Below, one piece after another: positions 1-11,393 of a DNA stretch of 64,000 bases. The first letter of the stretch is position 1; each line of letters opens with the position of its first letter. The stretch is from NCBI RefSeq assembly GCF_026914265.1, contig NC_069125.1, positions 67,655,207 through 67,719,206 of the forward strand. The letters run 5' to 3'. This DNA is from Mya arenaria. Lineage: Eukaryota; Mollusca; Bivalvia; Myida; Myidae. Both the position numbers and the translations under genes were made by a program. The notes below the pieces were generated by a model. That model saw nothing but the letters and a program-made list of their open reading frames with translations. It was not told where the DNA came from and made no database searches.

Positions 1-189
1 ACCACATAGTTTACAATTAATTTATTTTTTCGCAGTTTTTTCGTATTTTTCCATTAAAAAAATATTACTAGGTATGTCTACCTAGTAGAATTAATTCCTT
101 ATGCGTGATTGGCTTGTCGATGTTATCACGTGAGTCGTGATATGACCATGTTAGGTATATAGCTTAAATATTCCAAGTATTTATAGTAA
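1..189. other. left edge, no gene seen
   Basis: AT-rich sequence with no coding or RNA signal that I can support. Confidence 0.5.
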
Positions 190-264
190 GCCTTCGTAGC
201 TCAGTGGATACAGCACTGGACTACAATTTTGGCAACACCGGTTGGAACCCGGTCTCCGACTCGA
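190..264 (+). repeat. tRNA-like module (pseudo-tRNA or SINE head)
   Basis: An A-box match (TAGCTCAGTGG) is followed about 40 bases later by a T-arm with a perfect 5-bp stem (ACCGG/CCGGT) around a 7-base loop, and then by a T-run that could end Pol III transcription. The B box is off consensus (GGTTGGAACC instead of GGTTCGANNC), the anticodon stem is weak and the acceptor ends do not pair. This fits a decayed tRNA or a tRNA-derived SINE head better than a working tRNA gene. Confidence 0.45.
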
Positions 265-1295
265 TTTTTTTTACATTTTGGTATGTTTTTTTACAATTAT
301 GATATCAAAGATTAAAACCTTTTATTAAATAATTGTCCTGAGACTTTTTTGGTGCCAATCTGGTGTACAGTCCCTTTAAGACGTGTTATGAATACCGGAA
401 CAATACTATCAAAATATCGTTACTAATAATTGGTCGAGTGACCGCCTTGAACATTTGGTGAGAAATCAATGGGGTGGGGGTGGAGGGGGTAAAACTTCAT
501 AAGACCTAAAGCTACGGTGATATATATTAACACAAGTAGGTGTTAGATCTCAAAAGCCATACCTGAAATGACACATGCACTAGGTTGCTAAATATTTAAC
601 CTTAAAAAGACTTCCAATTTTACATTTTGGAGATTCCTTGAAATCAATTATTGCAGTGTAGAAATGTTGTGGCTTTTAAATCAGGATTTCGGATCACAAC
701 GAAATTCCCCTCTTTGTTTATGTAAAAATGACTTAGTCTACTGTTAACCACTTAATTACAAATCTCCAGAAAATATTTATTACTATATTCTACTAACAAT
801 GAACCCTTTGTCTGCTGAGTTAACAAAGAAACCTAGAAAATATATAGTTTCGTTTTTCAGCTATCATGATTTGTTTACAGTCACTCTCTGTATAACTTCC
901 ATGTGACACAGTTATGGTCGTATATCTTGGCTCATCTCTGAATCCATCCATCCAAGTAGGTGTCCTGCAAAACACCATTCATAGCCATATTGATGTCTTC
1001 AAATACTATATAAATCATGTTTAAGCTTGAAAATACATTCAATAATGAAATGCACACCTCGTTATATGTTACCTAAATTGGGAAAACCTTTTTAAGAACT
1101 GCTTGATGTGATATAACGACCCGGAAGTATTTCGTTGTGAACCGACACCTTTAATAAGGCGAATACTCAAATTTATCTATACACAGAACGTACTTTACAG
1201 TATGGTTCCTTTAGTTAAAAAAACAATAGAGTATTTTTATAATAATTAAATGATAGTGAGGTTATTTAAACGGTATTTGTGTATGAATCATACAG
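265..1295. other. non-coding stretch before the ShKT exon
   Basis: No coding frame, repeat family or RNA is recognised here. A first exon with a signal peptide for the ShKT gene would be expected upstream, but I could not find a convincing one, so it may lie left of the window. Confidence 0.4.
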
Positions 1296-2023
1296 TAAAC
1301 TGCACGGATCAACAAGACCCTCGATATTGCACGAGCCAATGGGGCCCGGGGAGGTGCGAGGAAGCGAACATTGCCGAGCTGTGTCCCGGAATGTGCGGTT
1401 GGTGCCCGTACGCAGGTAATATACCATTGAAACCATTCAGTGATAAATTTAGCTGTTTTCTTAAAAAAACTTGAAAATTATACCAAAATCCAGCAAATAT
1501 AATCAGCACTGATCCGGAAACCTGTTTCAAATTTAACGTGATTTTGTCTTGTGATGCTGGTGATTGATAGAATGATAAAAGAATGATGAAATGTCAGTCG
1601 CGCATGCGTCAAAATCGCGGCATAATCCCAGTCGTGTTATTAAGTTAAGTGTTTAATTTCCAAGACAACTTTTCAACAATTACAGAAATTTCCAGCATAG
1701 TGAAAGCTTTCAGTATTAAATTAACGATCTTTGTACGTAGTTTTATTATTTCAATGTATTTGCCTTAAGGCCGGGAAGACATATCCCAAAGAATTGCTCT
1801 CCGCCATCCTCGAGCGACTTCTTTAAGGCTTAACAACAATGACAATGTGCTGTGTTGCTAACTTCTGTCTGTACCTATAGGTGCGAACTACGTGGAGCGA
1901 CCTGGTGGCGGAGGTCAGACTGGCGGAAGTTCCCGGTTAACGGCAACCGGGACTCTGTACATGTTGGCTGGCTTAGGAGCTGTGGGAGTCACGCTGTTAT
2001 GGAAAGGACGGCTTGTAATATAA
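1296..2023 (+). CDS. ShKT-domain membrane-anchored protein, last two exons
   Basis: Two exons are supported. Exon 1296-1415 follows an acceptor ending in ACAG and ends at a GTAATA donor; exon 1881-2023 follows an acceptor ending in CTATAG and runs to a TAA. Both introns are phase 1, as is usual for extracellular modules. The first exon carries six cysteines in ShKT spacing, with a C-terminal CPGMCGWC signature. The second encodes a Gly-rich linker, then a hydrophobic stretch of about 17 residues (TLYMLAGLGAVGVTLLW) and a short basic tail. Known: ShKT domains bind ion channels or sit beside enzymes, and molluscs have many. Inference: a small cell-surface protein whose signal-peptide exon lies upstream. 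A decayed relative is at 25871-26337. The start codon is not determined. Confidence 0.72.
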
Positions 2024-2114
2024 TTTAAAAGCATGTGCATTATTTATAATTCCAGACAGCCCTTGTAATTTTAACTGTACAATGAATCAATATTTGTTTA
2101 TATTTACTAAAATC

Positions 2115-2120
2115 AATAAA
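2115..2120 (+). terminator. polyadenylation signal AATAAA
   Basis: A canonical AATAAA lies 92 bases downstream of the ShKT gene stop codon, on the same strand, followed by a T/G-rich stretch. Confidence 0.5.
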
Positions 2121-3204
2121 GTATTATATATACAAATCAGTGTATTTTGTTGTTTGATGTTTGATGTTATGTCCATTTTCATATGTGTATGTGTACCATA
2201 CATTCTAAAAGGACCTACCATTGGTGTTATTTGTAAAAATGCGGTCTCGGTTATCCCATGGACCCTGCAAGCTGTCAATACTGTTAGCATGACTATTTGA
2301 TATTTAAGTTGGGGGCAAGCGTTACAGGCTAGAAATACTAAAAATGGCGAGTTCCAAAATAATGGGTATTTTCAAAATTGAAACGCTTGTAAATCTCATG
2401 TAAGTGTGGCATTTAGGCAAGGGTTTTTGTGGTGTTCGATTAAAATGGGCGTGCCTAAATGCCTTATCAGTAATGATTTCAACCATTTATTTGGAGGCAT
2501 TAACGAAAATTTCACGTTCGCCTAAGCTTAAACATTCAATTTATGTAAAGCATTCTCTTTACTAGCGTTCGTAATTATAGTTTGTCCAGATGGATGGCAG
2601 TGTCTTCTTTACATTTCAGTTCGATTTTCAATTCAATGAATTCAATTTTGATAAATCAGCAGTCCGTCATCATTCATGTTAATCAGGTGATTCGGTAGCT
2701 TTGAGCAAATGATGGGCCAGAAGACATCACATAATCTTGACTCTTACCTCGTTCAAGTGTAATAGTAGGCGTTTGTTAAAAGAAATTGGCCTACTGACTA
2801 CTAACCCTTACCATAACTAAATGTATAACTAACTACATTATACATTATTCAACCTCATTATGGCTACCATCAACCCCTATCTGCCATACAGTCACCACAG
2901 GGTCTGACGATTCCTTTTATGGATACAGTCAAGCATATTCATAGATAAACAAACTTCGGAGGGTCTTAACGTAAGTCAGTCTAGTTCTCTAATATTTGTA
3001 TTATGCCTACATTAAAGCATATTCAGACCCAAACAAACGCATGTGTAGCTCTAGTTAAGCCTACTCAGTGCTACATTGACCACATTTTGGCAACCACAAT
3101 GCCCATTTAAACCCAAACAAGCTCATGTGCAGCTGTCATTAAGCATTTTCAGTGCCTAATACATCATATCAGTAACCCTTTTATTGCAAAGCATACTAAG
3201 TTAA
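2121..3204. other. intergenic, nothing recognised
   Basis: AT-rich. Short phrases around 2960-3130 recur loosely (tracts near CATATTCAGACCCAAACAA), suggesting old local duplication, but there is no gene or named repeat. Confidence 0.4.
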
Positions 3205-3560
3205 GACGGTTGCTGTGACCTTGGAATAGATAGGTAGGGTTTTAATGGCGACACTTCCTCGTACTATGCTGGTCACTTCTGCCAAACATTTTGTTTTTCA
3301 AATCGGACCATCAAAATATGGACTTGACAAAAACGAGACAGACTGACGGACACATACTTAGTTTAGAAGGTTGCTGTGACTTTGATCTTGAAGTTAGGGG
3401 CACGGATCTTGAGCGCGACACATTCTCATGCTTTGGCGGTCTTTTCTGCCAAATAATCAGGACATGAATGAGAAAGATATAGAATCGACAAAAACGGGAC
3501 GGAGGGACGGACTGCATGTACCGCCTTTTCAAGGACGTTTTAGGCTCAATACTTTTGTAA
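3205..3560 (+). repeat. two decayed copies of a dispersed invertebrate repeat
   Basis: The phrase GGTTGCTGTGAC followed by TTG is seen at about 3210 and again at about 3368. Each is followed by a matching order of blocks: a TCTGCCAAA block, a CAAAAACGRGAC block and a GACGGAC block. The pair reads as two tandem, diverged copies of one non-coding repeat about 160 bp long. The family is not identified. Confidence 0.5.
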
Positions 3561-5910
3561 TAGACCACAAAGAACTAAATCCATGTGGAGTTGAAAACCA
3601 TACTCGAAAGTACCAAATTTCAATGAAAATCAGTCTCTGAAACATACCTGAATTAATGTTTGATTTACAAAATAAGTTCATGTAAGAACATGTAATATTT
3701 TGCGTATATTAACAATACACACATATACTAGTATACACTTGGATATGAATGGGAGAACTCCCATAAACTGAAAAAATACTTGAAGGTCTGGTGTTGAGCT
3801 AATTGTAACTGTGTTGTATAATAATTCTATAAATAAGATACTACAGGGGAGGACATTCAGATGTACAATCCATAATTAATTCAGTGCGGATTTCTCCCTT
3901 CTGTCTGCACTGTTCTAGAAGTGAATCAAGATAAATATACCAAGTAGCATTGTATGTAAGATGGAAGAACATTTATCTTTTATCTTATCCATTAATATAT
4001 AACTTAAATAATTTTGCGGACATATATTGGTGTTCATACTACAACTTCTTGGTATGCTGGGTCATTTTCCTTTGTACTGTTTTTGTGTGTAAGTGCAAAT
4101 AACTAGCCTTGCTCTTTTAAGTCATATACGTCTGAACATTCTGAAGACTCTTATTTCCATATAGTGCTGTTATGGATATTTGGTTTAAATAATATGTACA
4201 TTTTTTAATAATTTGCTATACTCTTTTTTTAAAACTGTGATTTGAATGGAAATATAATTTTCTATACTACAATTGTGTTTACATTCTCTTAAAATTGTAG
4301 TTGATAGGCATAATAGAATAAAAGTTTAGTTGAATCTGAATATAACCTTTTACTATGATGCCCGTTTTAAGAATAAGTTTTGGGGGTGGGTTAGGTTGTG
4401 AGTCGGTTTTGAGTGGTGAGTGAGTGAGTGGATGGGTGGGTGTGTTGGCAAGTTGGATGGATTGACGGGCAGGTGTGAGAGTGAGCGAGCGAGTGCCATG
4501 CTATCATTCATATGTTGTTTTTTTCTTATCATCACATAAAAGGAATCATCGCTCAAACCGTTCAGCACCATCAGTGCTTTGATTAAACATGCACTTCATT
4601 CACGGAAACTCAATGCTAACAAACTGAAATATTGGTCAGTACAAGAAACATCTGGGAAAACACAAAGTAAATAGCCCAGCAGGATGGCATGCAAAGCGGT
4701 GATTTATTGACTGGTTCAATTTTATGGACTGATAAGCCCTTTTCTCAAAATGAGAAGTTTGGGAGGCGATTTCCCTGGATTGGTCCTTATTAAGAGTGCA
4801 GGCGCGAAGAGTCGCATTAACAACAAACATTAAGTATGATTTACTGATATTGTGTACCACCACAATCACGGATGACAATGCATTCTGAAGTGTCAAACAC
4901 TTAACAAACAATTAATGAACAATACACGATGATATGTATTTATGATAATTGCCACTATATAACCGGATGTTAACATTATTAGCGGGCTAATGTAACAAAA
5001 CTTTAAAGTTAACTTTACTTACTAAACGTTTCAATATGAATTGCATATCGAATGTATGGCCTAGGTAAGCAGATTTGTGTTTGGTGTTCACCCTAATCTT
5101 CCAGTTGACCCCGTTTGCCAAACTTATTCAGTAAACGTATTTGATACAGAACAACTACATGTACATACAACATAATCTAAAGATAATGTTAGGATGGGCT
5201 TCTCCTGTTTTCAGATTCATCATTGGGGATATTGAGTAATGCGGGCCCACGCCGGTATCGCAGCAAATAGGAACAAACGCATTGGCCGATATTCATAAAA
5301 TAAGTATTTTCTTTACTTAAGTCAATTTACTCAATTTTTCATAGTCAAATTAAAAGAAAAGTATAGGTGTTTTTAATGTGAAAGTATATACCTAGAATAA
5401 AATCAATGATGATTAAGTATTTCATATATTACAAGAAAAAAGTTGATGCATAGCATCAAGTCGGCGCAATGAAATTAGAAGAAAAACGTGCATGCAGATA
5501 ACCAAAAATGGTTATTTTTTCAATGATAATTTTTTTGTTGGGTGTACATATGCTCGAAGGACATTATGGTGAATAATATTGTTACAATAGTTTAAGCCCG
5601 GAATTATAGATATTCCCTTTTTTCCAAGCTAATCCTCCGGTTAAAACTAAATTATAGCAAAAATTTACATACGTTTCTTCGGAAGAAATAGAGTCAATGG
5701 TCTAATACATAGATTTCAATAGCATGAAATTCACCTTTTATTTGTACCGGCATGTTATGTGAATTCCTTGCTTTATATTTTGTATAAGTTTTTGTAACAC
5801 ATTTCACTCATATGAGTATATAGAACGGGGATAAAAATACTATATATCAAAAGGGAATTATCTGGAGTTCATTCTTTCGAATGACATTTTCAAAACAAAC
5901 AATTAAGCTC
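3561..5910. other. intergenic, nothing recognised
   Basis: AT-rich non-coding DNA. A (G/T)-rich simple stretch with GTGAGTGAGTGAG lies near 4420. Open frames here are short and have no family features. Confidence 0.4.
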
Positions 5911-6105
5911 AAGGTTAATTTTTCAAAACTCGGCATTTTTGCTGTCACCAAGGGAGAATACTGCGTAGGAGGTTTACAAACATAAAGGATATTGTAATAG
6001 TATCATGTAACCTTCATATATTTGATATCAATCGGAACACCTCGGCCTGTATCTATCTCGGAGACAATCGGAACTCCTCGGCTAGTATCAAGATATGGCC
6101 TCGGA
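5911..6105 (+). repeat. copy 1 of the CTCGGAACTCC repeat family
   Basis: About 145 bases match 13387-13530 nearly base for base (shared start TAATTTTTCAAAACTCGG, shared end CTGTATCTATCTCG). After that this copy has only short inverted ends (ATCGGAACACCTCGGC and ATCGGAACTCCTCGGC), while the copy at 13.5 kb keeps a longer palindromic centre. It is probably a MITE plus flanking repeat. Confidence 0.65.
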
Positions 6106-8042
6106 TATAATACGGGTCGTAAGAAAATAGTCCATCATGGCCGAACAAGAAGATGTTCAAACAACCAAGAGATATGTTAGTCCAAAGACAGAATGAGGAG
6201 CGAACTTTTACCACTTATTTGTGTGTAAGTGTTATTTTTATACTTATTGTATTTTAATAAAATATATAAATAGTTTTAAAAGAGCCCTAATGAGAAACTA
6301 ATTGGAAATGTCATTAATATTTAGTGGGTGGGGTAAAGTCTTCTTTCATTTGACAGATTCTAATATAGTAAATAACAATTTTGAAGCTCCAGTGATCAGT
6401 GGCAAAAATGAAGAAAACAAATACTCTATTTGTTATAACAAATAAGTCTGAATCTGACTTTACTTAGATCGATAATAGGTTAGACTTTCTTTCTCAGTGT
6501 ATTTATCTCATACATTTCATATCATTAACTTTAATTTTTTATAATTTTAAATTTACATTCTTTTAACCAAGGATGTATGGTTTATATGTCCGTGAGTGTT
6601 GGTATCGAACAATTTAATGTAATGGCACAATTGAATGCCTCGGCCCTGTTCACTAATATAGTTCTCTAAATAAATTCTTCATTCTTTTGGTTTAACAAAA
6701 TGAGTTTAAATGCATAAACCAGCACACATTTCTTTCAAGACTAAATTCTATGATATCCACCAGTGGTGGTGATGCAGAAACATTGAAAAATGCTGACATT
6801 TTTACTGTGCCAATGAAATGCAGACATTTAAATTTTAATCTTATTGTCATTTTCAGAAAAGAGTATGGTACCAGGGGTGCAGCTGACTCCGATTCCCGGC
6901 TTCTTCTAATGAAAAAAGGCAGATGAGGTAATGGTTGTACTATTTTCGAAATTCGGACAATAATTTAACAGTCAAGTATCCTATGGGTTTAAGCCCAAAA
7001 GTACCTGCATGTTTGTACAACTAACCAACAAGGATTGACAGTATTAAAATATCAACATTGTAGATGAATTTAAACATGAATTTCATTTCATATTTTTTAA
7101 TTTACCAGTAGTCCAGAGCTAAAAGCTGCTCTCTCACAGATTGACAGTTCTTCTTGGTCATTCTTCAAAAGCCCAAAGGAGTAATTAAATTAAATTTAAA
7201 CATAGAATGGCTTATGGCTTAAAGCAATAGCAAAAAAATATTATCCAAACAATTGAAATCTGTTTTATTATGTGTGCCCTTATATGACTAGTTGGATGAA
7301 TTTTTACCAAATTTTCAAACTTGTATATGAAAGACTGTGATCTGATATTATGTCAGCAGTCTAATATCACTGGTTTCCATACATTTGCACAATAATTGCC
7401 AATTGGCTCGTTTAAAGATAAAAATAAAAAAGGTGTCAGAACAGTAAAACCGTGAGGATGCAGCTTTAAATTGGTGTTGCACTTAATGTTTTGTGAATAC
7501 TTTTCTGTTGTTGTACAGGCTTTTAAAATAATTGATCTGAAAATATAATTCCTATTATTGTTGTATTTTCTGTTTTCTATTTCAGACACTGGAATCCGAA
7601 TGTAATCAAAAATGCCATTGTATGAGGATTGACCTGCAATGCATGGAAATCATCTAACACAACTGCAATGCCTACCTTGGAAAAATGAGTGCAAGATGGA
7701 AACAAAGCGTTCAGTGGAACATCTTGTCATCTCAAATATTTGATGACTTACATACTGATGTGAAGTTGAAGATAAAAGTCATCTGTTGGTCCGTGATTAT
7801 TAAATAAATCCGAACATATATTTTAAAAGGGTAATATGGTAAAGGATTTATCTACGCTTAAAGTGGTTTTCCTATATTATGGAGGGAAGATAACTACAAA
7901 AACAGAAACAGATGGCATCGGCAGACCAAATAAAGGAGAACTATTTTGTTCAGTTCAATTTTTAAGACTTCAGAAAATCCGTTAATAGGGCACATCCTTG
8001 CAAATGCCATATTGTAAACTGGGCTCTTTAAAATGTGAAAAT

Positions 8043-8222
8043 GTGAAAGTGGTCTAGAGGATAAGCCTCAAATTCAAGGTTGTGAGTTCAAGACCTCCAA
8101 GATACTTTCTCTTGACCTCAGGAAAGGATGTACATACTTGTTTCTACTTAGGCAACAGACTTAAGAGTGATTTTGTAAGCTTCCAGCTTGCATAGCAATC
8201 TGATAAGGCATAAAATAAGATA
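8043..8222 (+). repeat. tRNA-derived SINE, copy A
   Basis: The head has an A-box-like TGGTCTAGAGGATA and a B-box-like GAGTTCAAGACC. The body that follows (CCTCAGGAAAGG, a TTAAGAGTGATTTT block, a GTAAGCTT block, an AGCTT block) keeps the same order as the SINE body at 51.3-51.5 kb. The copy is diverged, hence old. Confidence 0.6.
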
Positions 8223-8430
8223 CTAGCTGACTTGCAAACAGTTTTTCCATTTGTGTTGATTTATTTTTCAGTCTGTTGGAATGTTTATTAGAAGTGATGC
8301 GCTTTGCTTACTGCAACCAATATTTATTTTCTTTATTCAGTTAAATTTAACGAACACATAACATGACTTGTGATTTTACAGATGCATGTTTATTTCGTTG
8401 ATTGTATGAGTTTATTTTCTCAAATGATGT

Positions 8431-8436
8431 AATAAA
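8431..8436 (+). terminator. polyadenylation signal AATAAA
   Basis: A canonical AATAAA is followed by a T-rich stretch, at the proposed end of the 6.1-8.45 kb transcript. Confidence 0.35.
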
Positions 8437-8455
8437 AGTTATTTTGAATGACTGT

Positions 8456-9351
8456 CCTTTTTTGTTTGAAGAAAATGTGTTGAGGTTTTGGCATAGCATA
8501 GTGTCATCATCATCGTCATCATTGTTGTGTACAAATAAAACAATGTAATAAAAACCAAACTGTCAAGCCAAGTACTCAAAGAGGCACAAGGATATTGCTA
8601 AAGAGGCGGGTTATACATTTAGACAAATAAAATGCAAAGACAGATCTATAATTCTCCTCTCATTGTGTGTTTATGGTTAAAGTGGAGACATACAGTATTT
8701 TTTATAATGAAGACTTAAATTTGTATGGCAACTTAAAGCCATATATGGGGATTAAACGCCAGAAATATTGTGAAGTCTCCCAAAAGACTCAATGCACTTA
8801 AAAGGACTTGGCACAGAAATGAAAGTAAAAATGGGAGCAAAACCTAATTTATCATTAATTTTACATTGGATTGCATACATATGGCTCTGTTATTACTTGA
8901 CTAATATTAAAAATAAAATTAAGAGACGTGTTGATCCAAACTGTAATTATTCTTGTTTGCATTTTATGGAGTTGGACATATTAAAAAGAGTCATTTGGTG
9001 AAGAGTGATCTAAAGGCTAATTATTCAAAATAGATTAAGTATTATTGAAAAAAGTCTGGTATACATTGCTGAAAAGCTTAGTAACCTGGCTTAATATTTG
9101 TTTAAGGCTTTTACTTACAAAAAAAAAAAAAATCAGTTGAGTATCTTAACAGTTACTCTTTTGGTGTTGTTGTTTTTAATAAAAAATTGACAATTTACTC
9201 AAAGATATTGAGACTAATAATTATAGATTAAGACAAATATAATGTGTAAGGAAACTTCTAATGAGTGGGTTTTATCCACAGCTTAGGAGGTAAAGTGAAG
9301 CATGATCTGCCTTGAACAAATACAATTTTAAGACAAGTTCTGTCAACTTAG
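8456..9351. other. intergenic, nothing recognised
   Basis: AT-rich, with a poly-A run at 9120-9131. No supported gene. Confidence 0.4.
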
Positions 9352-9690
9352 TGCACCAGTCAATTGTAACTCCCCCCCCACCCACCCCAGGTCCGGGGGA
9401 ATACTGGGGTTAACCCGGGGAAATGGGCCGTGTTTTTACCTATCAGGTGGCCCTGCAGTGCTGGGTGAATGCGGTGGTTTTATCTTCGCTTAATAACTGA
9501 AAAAATATAGAGGGGAATGGACCTTACCTAGAGTCCCTGAGGTGGGGGGGCATTTGGCAGGGATTTTGCCATTGGATTGTCTGCGCAGGGTGGGGATTTT
9601 AGCCGGGGTTGGCTGTACTGAAAGTCAAAGTCCCCACTATTCCCCAGACCTGGGGGGGGGGGGGGGGTGTGGTTACAATTGTCTGGTGCA
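9352..9690. mobile_element. MITE with about 55-bp C/G-rich inverted ends
   Basis: The left end reads TGCACCAGTCAATTGTAAC then a C-run, CACCCCAGGTC and GGGGGAATACTGGGG. The reverse complement of the right end reads TGCACCAGACAATTGTAAC then a C-run, CCCAGGTC and TGGGGAATAGTGGGG. The element is about 340 bp with no coding capacity. A run of more than 15 Gs sits in the right arm. Superfamily not assigned. Confidence 0.7.
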
Positions 9691-10301
9691 TATCCACATG
9701 AAAGTTGTACTGGTACTCTAACAATTGAGCTTACTGCGTGGATAGTCACCGCCCCACCCCAACCCCACAGAACTGTTTACACAAAAAAAATCTGCAGCCC
9801 AAACCCAACAATGCTGAAGTAAAGGCATGCATAGATTTCAGCTGGTAAAGCTGACTGGGTGCCAAGCTCACACCCATCCTATCACAACCCACAAAACTCT
9901 GCACAAGGCAATCAATGATTTTACAGAATAGTAATGTTGTTTTAATGGCAAGGCATGGTGTGAAAAATAACACGGCAAAGTATGACTTAAAACTTACATT
10001 TCATAGGGTATTCCTATAACTGTTGAGAAAATGTTGACATTTAGTCCATGCATGCATTTAATCCGATTCATGCATGCCATGAACCGTATGATCATTTCAA
10101 TGACTGTCAAGTACATTTTCTGTGTGCTCACGATTTTTATAGAGGAAATAGAGTGCTTCAACTATAAGGAAACATCTAAATATTCATAAAACGAACATTC
10201 TTTGAGGTTACAATAAATATTTTCTCTTAAACAAGCACATTTAATCTAACACAATCCATTTCCGTGTTGTTACAATGGGCCTTCTTTACGCGGATTGAAA
10301 A
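9691..10301. other. intergenic, nothing recognised
   Basis: No supported gene, RNA or repeat family. Confidence 0.4.
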
Positions 10302-10485
10302 CGGTGTTAATCGCCGGCAGCCGCATCGCACTTTCGTATATCCTTACTACTATTTACGAGGTCTATCTCGAAGCTTGCCGGAGATGGCCGAGTTGTTACG
10401 ATTGTCTCGGAGATAGTCTGGAGTCCTTTCCCCTAACACTATCGTTATCGTACTGTAAGCAGGGAACCAGACTATCTCGGTGATG
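10302..10485 (+). repeat. fragment of the CTCGGAACTCC palindrome family
   Basis: It contains GCCGAGTTGTTACGATTG, which recurs inverted at 13.55 kb and in slightly changed form at 61.22 kb. It also has a short inverted pair (GGAGATAGTCTGG and CCAGACTATCTCGG). It abuts the first MITE copy at 10486. Confidence 0.5.
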
Positions 10486-10824
10486 GCATTCGGAACTCCT
10501 CGGCCATTTTTATCGAAAACAACCTCGGATGTATTTGGACGGTTTACATACTCAAAGAGTGGCACGTTTAAGTCCGCTGCAAGTAGATCGCGTAGTAATT
10601 TTATTAAGCAGTTAAACTTTATGACTTTACTCGTGGGAATCTTAATTTTGTTTACAATAATTCACTTCACTGACAATCAATTTAAACTTAGATCAATGGA
10701 TACAACTCTAAAACAATACATTTAATTAATGATATAATTCAAAAATTTACGAACTACTTCAACTGATGTACCGGCATACATCCGAGGTTGTTTTCGATAA
10801 AAATGGCCGAGGAGCTCCGAATGC
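10486..10824. mobile_element. MITE copy 1 with about 48-bp inverted ends
   Basis: The left end starts GCATTCGGAACTCCTCGGCC and continues through TATCGAAAACAACCTCGGAT. The right end is its reverse complement, with one change in the outer 20 bases. The 240-bp interior is AT-rich with no coding capacity. A second copy follows after a 15-bp spacer. Confidence 0.75.
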
Positions 10825-10839
10825 GGTGATGGCAGAGTT

Positions 10840-11151
10840 GCATTCGGAGCTCCTCGGCCATTTTATCGAAAACAACCTCGGATGTATTTGGACGGTTTCC
10901 ATACTCAAAAAGTGGTACGTCTAAGTCCACTGCAAGAAGATCGCGTAGTAATTTTATTTAGCAGTTAAACTTTGTGACATTACTCTTGGGATTCTTAAAT
11001 ATGTTTGCAATAATACAATTCAATGGCAATCAATTTAAACTTAGATCAATAAATACAACTCTAAAACACTACATTTAATTAATGATATAATTCAAAATTT
11101 TACGAACTACTTCAATGATGTACCTGCATACATCCGAGGGAGTTCCGAATG
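10840..11151. mobile_element. MITE copy 2, tandem, right end shortened
   Basis: It is the same sequence order as copy 1, at roughly 85-90% identity by eye. The right inverted end has lost its middle part, keeping CATACATCCGAGG and then GAGTTCCGAATG. The two copies lie head to tail, suggesting tandem duplication or insertion beside an earlier copy. Confidence 0.72.
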
Positions 11152-11199
11152 GGCCGAGTTGTTATCATTAAGTTTGTATTTAAAATCAAAATTTTATTC

Positions 11200-11342
11200 T
11201 TTTTGTTCTTATACAAATGGTTGAATCAATGAATTTTCAAACAGGAAAAAATGAATTAAATGTAGTAGTTGACGAAATCAGTAGCTTATTCATTAATAGT
11301 TCTAAAAAGGTGTTTACAAAATGCAAAACCCACATTAACGTC

Positions 11343-11393
<51 letters not shown>

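Larger units (their letters stand above)
6106..8455 (+). ncRNA. candidate spliced transcript (lncRNA or microprotein)
   Basis: Three exons can be laid out with canonical sites. The first runs from about 6106 to 6224 and ends at a strong GTAAGTG donor. The second (about 6857-6931) follows TTTTCAG and ends before GTAATGG. The third starts after CTATTTCAG near 7586 and runs to an AATAAA at 8431. An ATG in good context at 6137 gives only 19 codons. A second ATG at 6193 splices in frame into exon 2 and gives a peptide of about 33 residues (starting MRSELLPLIC, ending LLLMKKGR). A SINE lies inside exon 3. I do not recognise the peptide; this may be a non-coding RNA, and the exon set is inference. 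Confidence 0.3.

Noticed and set aside
190-264. Functional tRNA gene
   Set aside because: The B-box is off consensus, the acceptor stem does not pair and the anticodon stem is weak.
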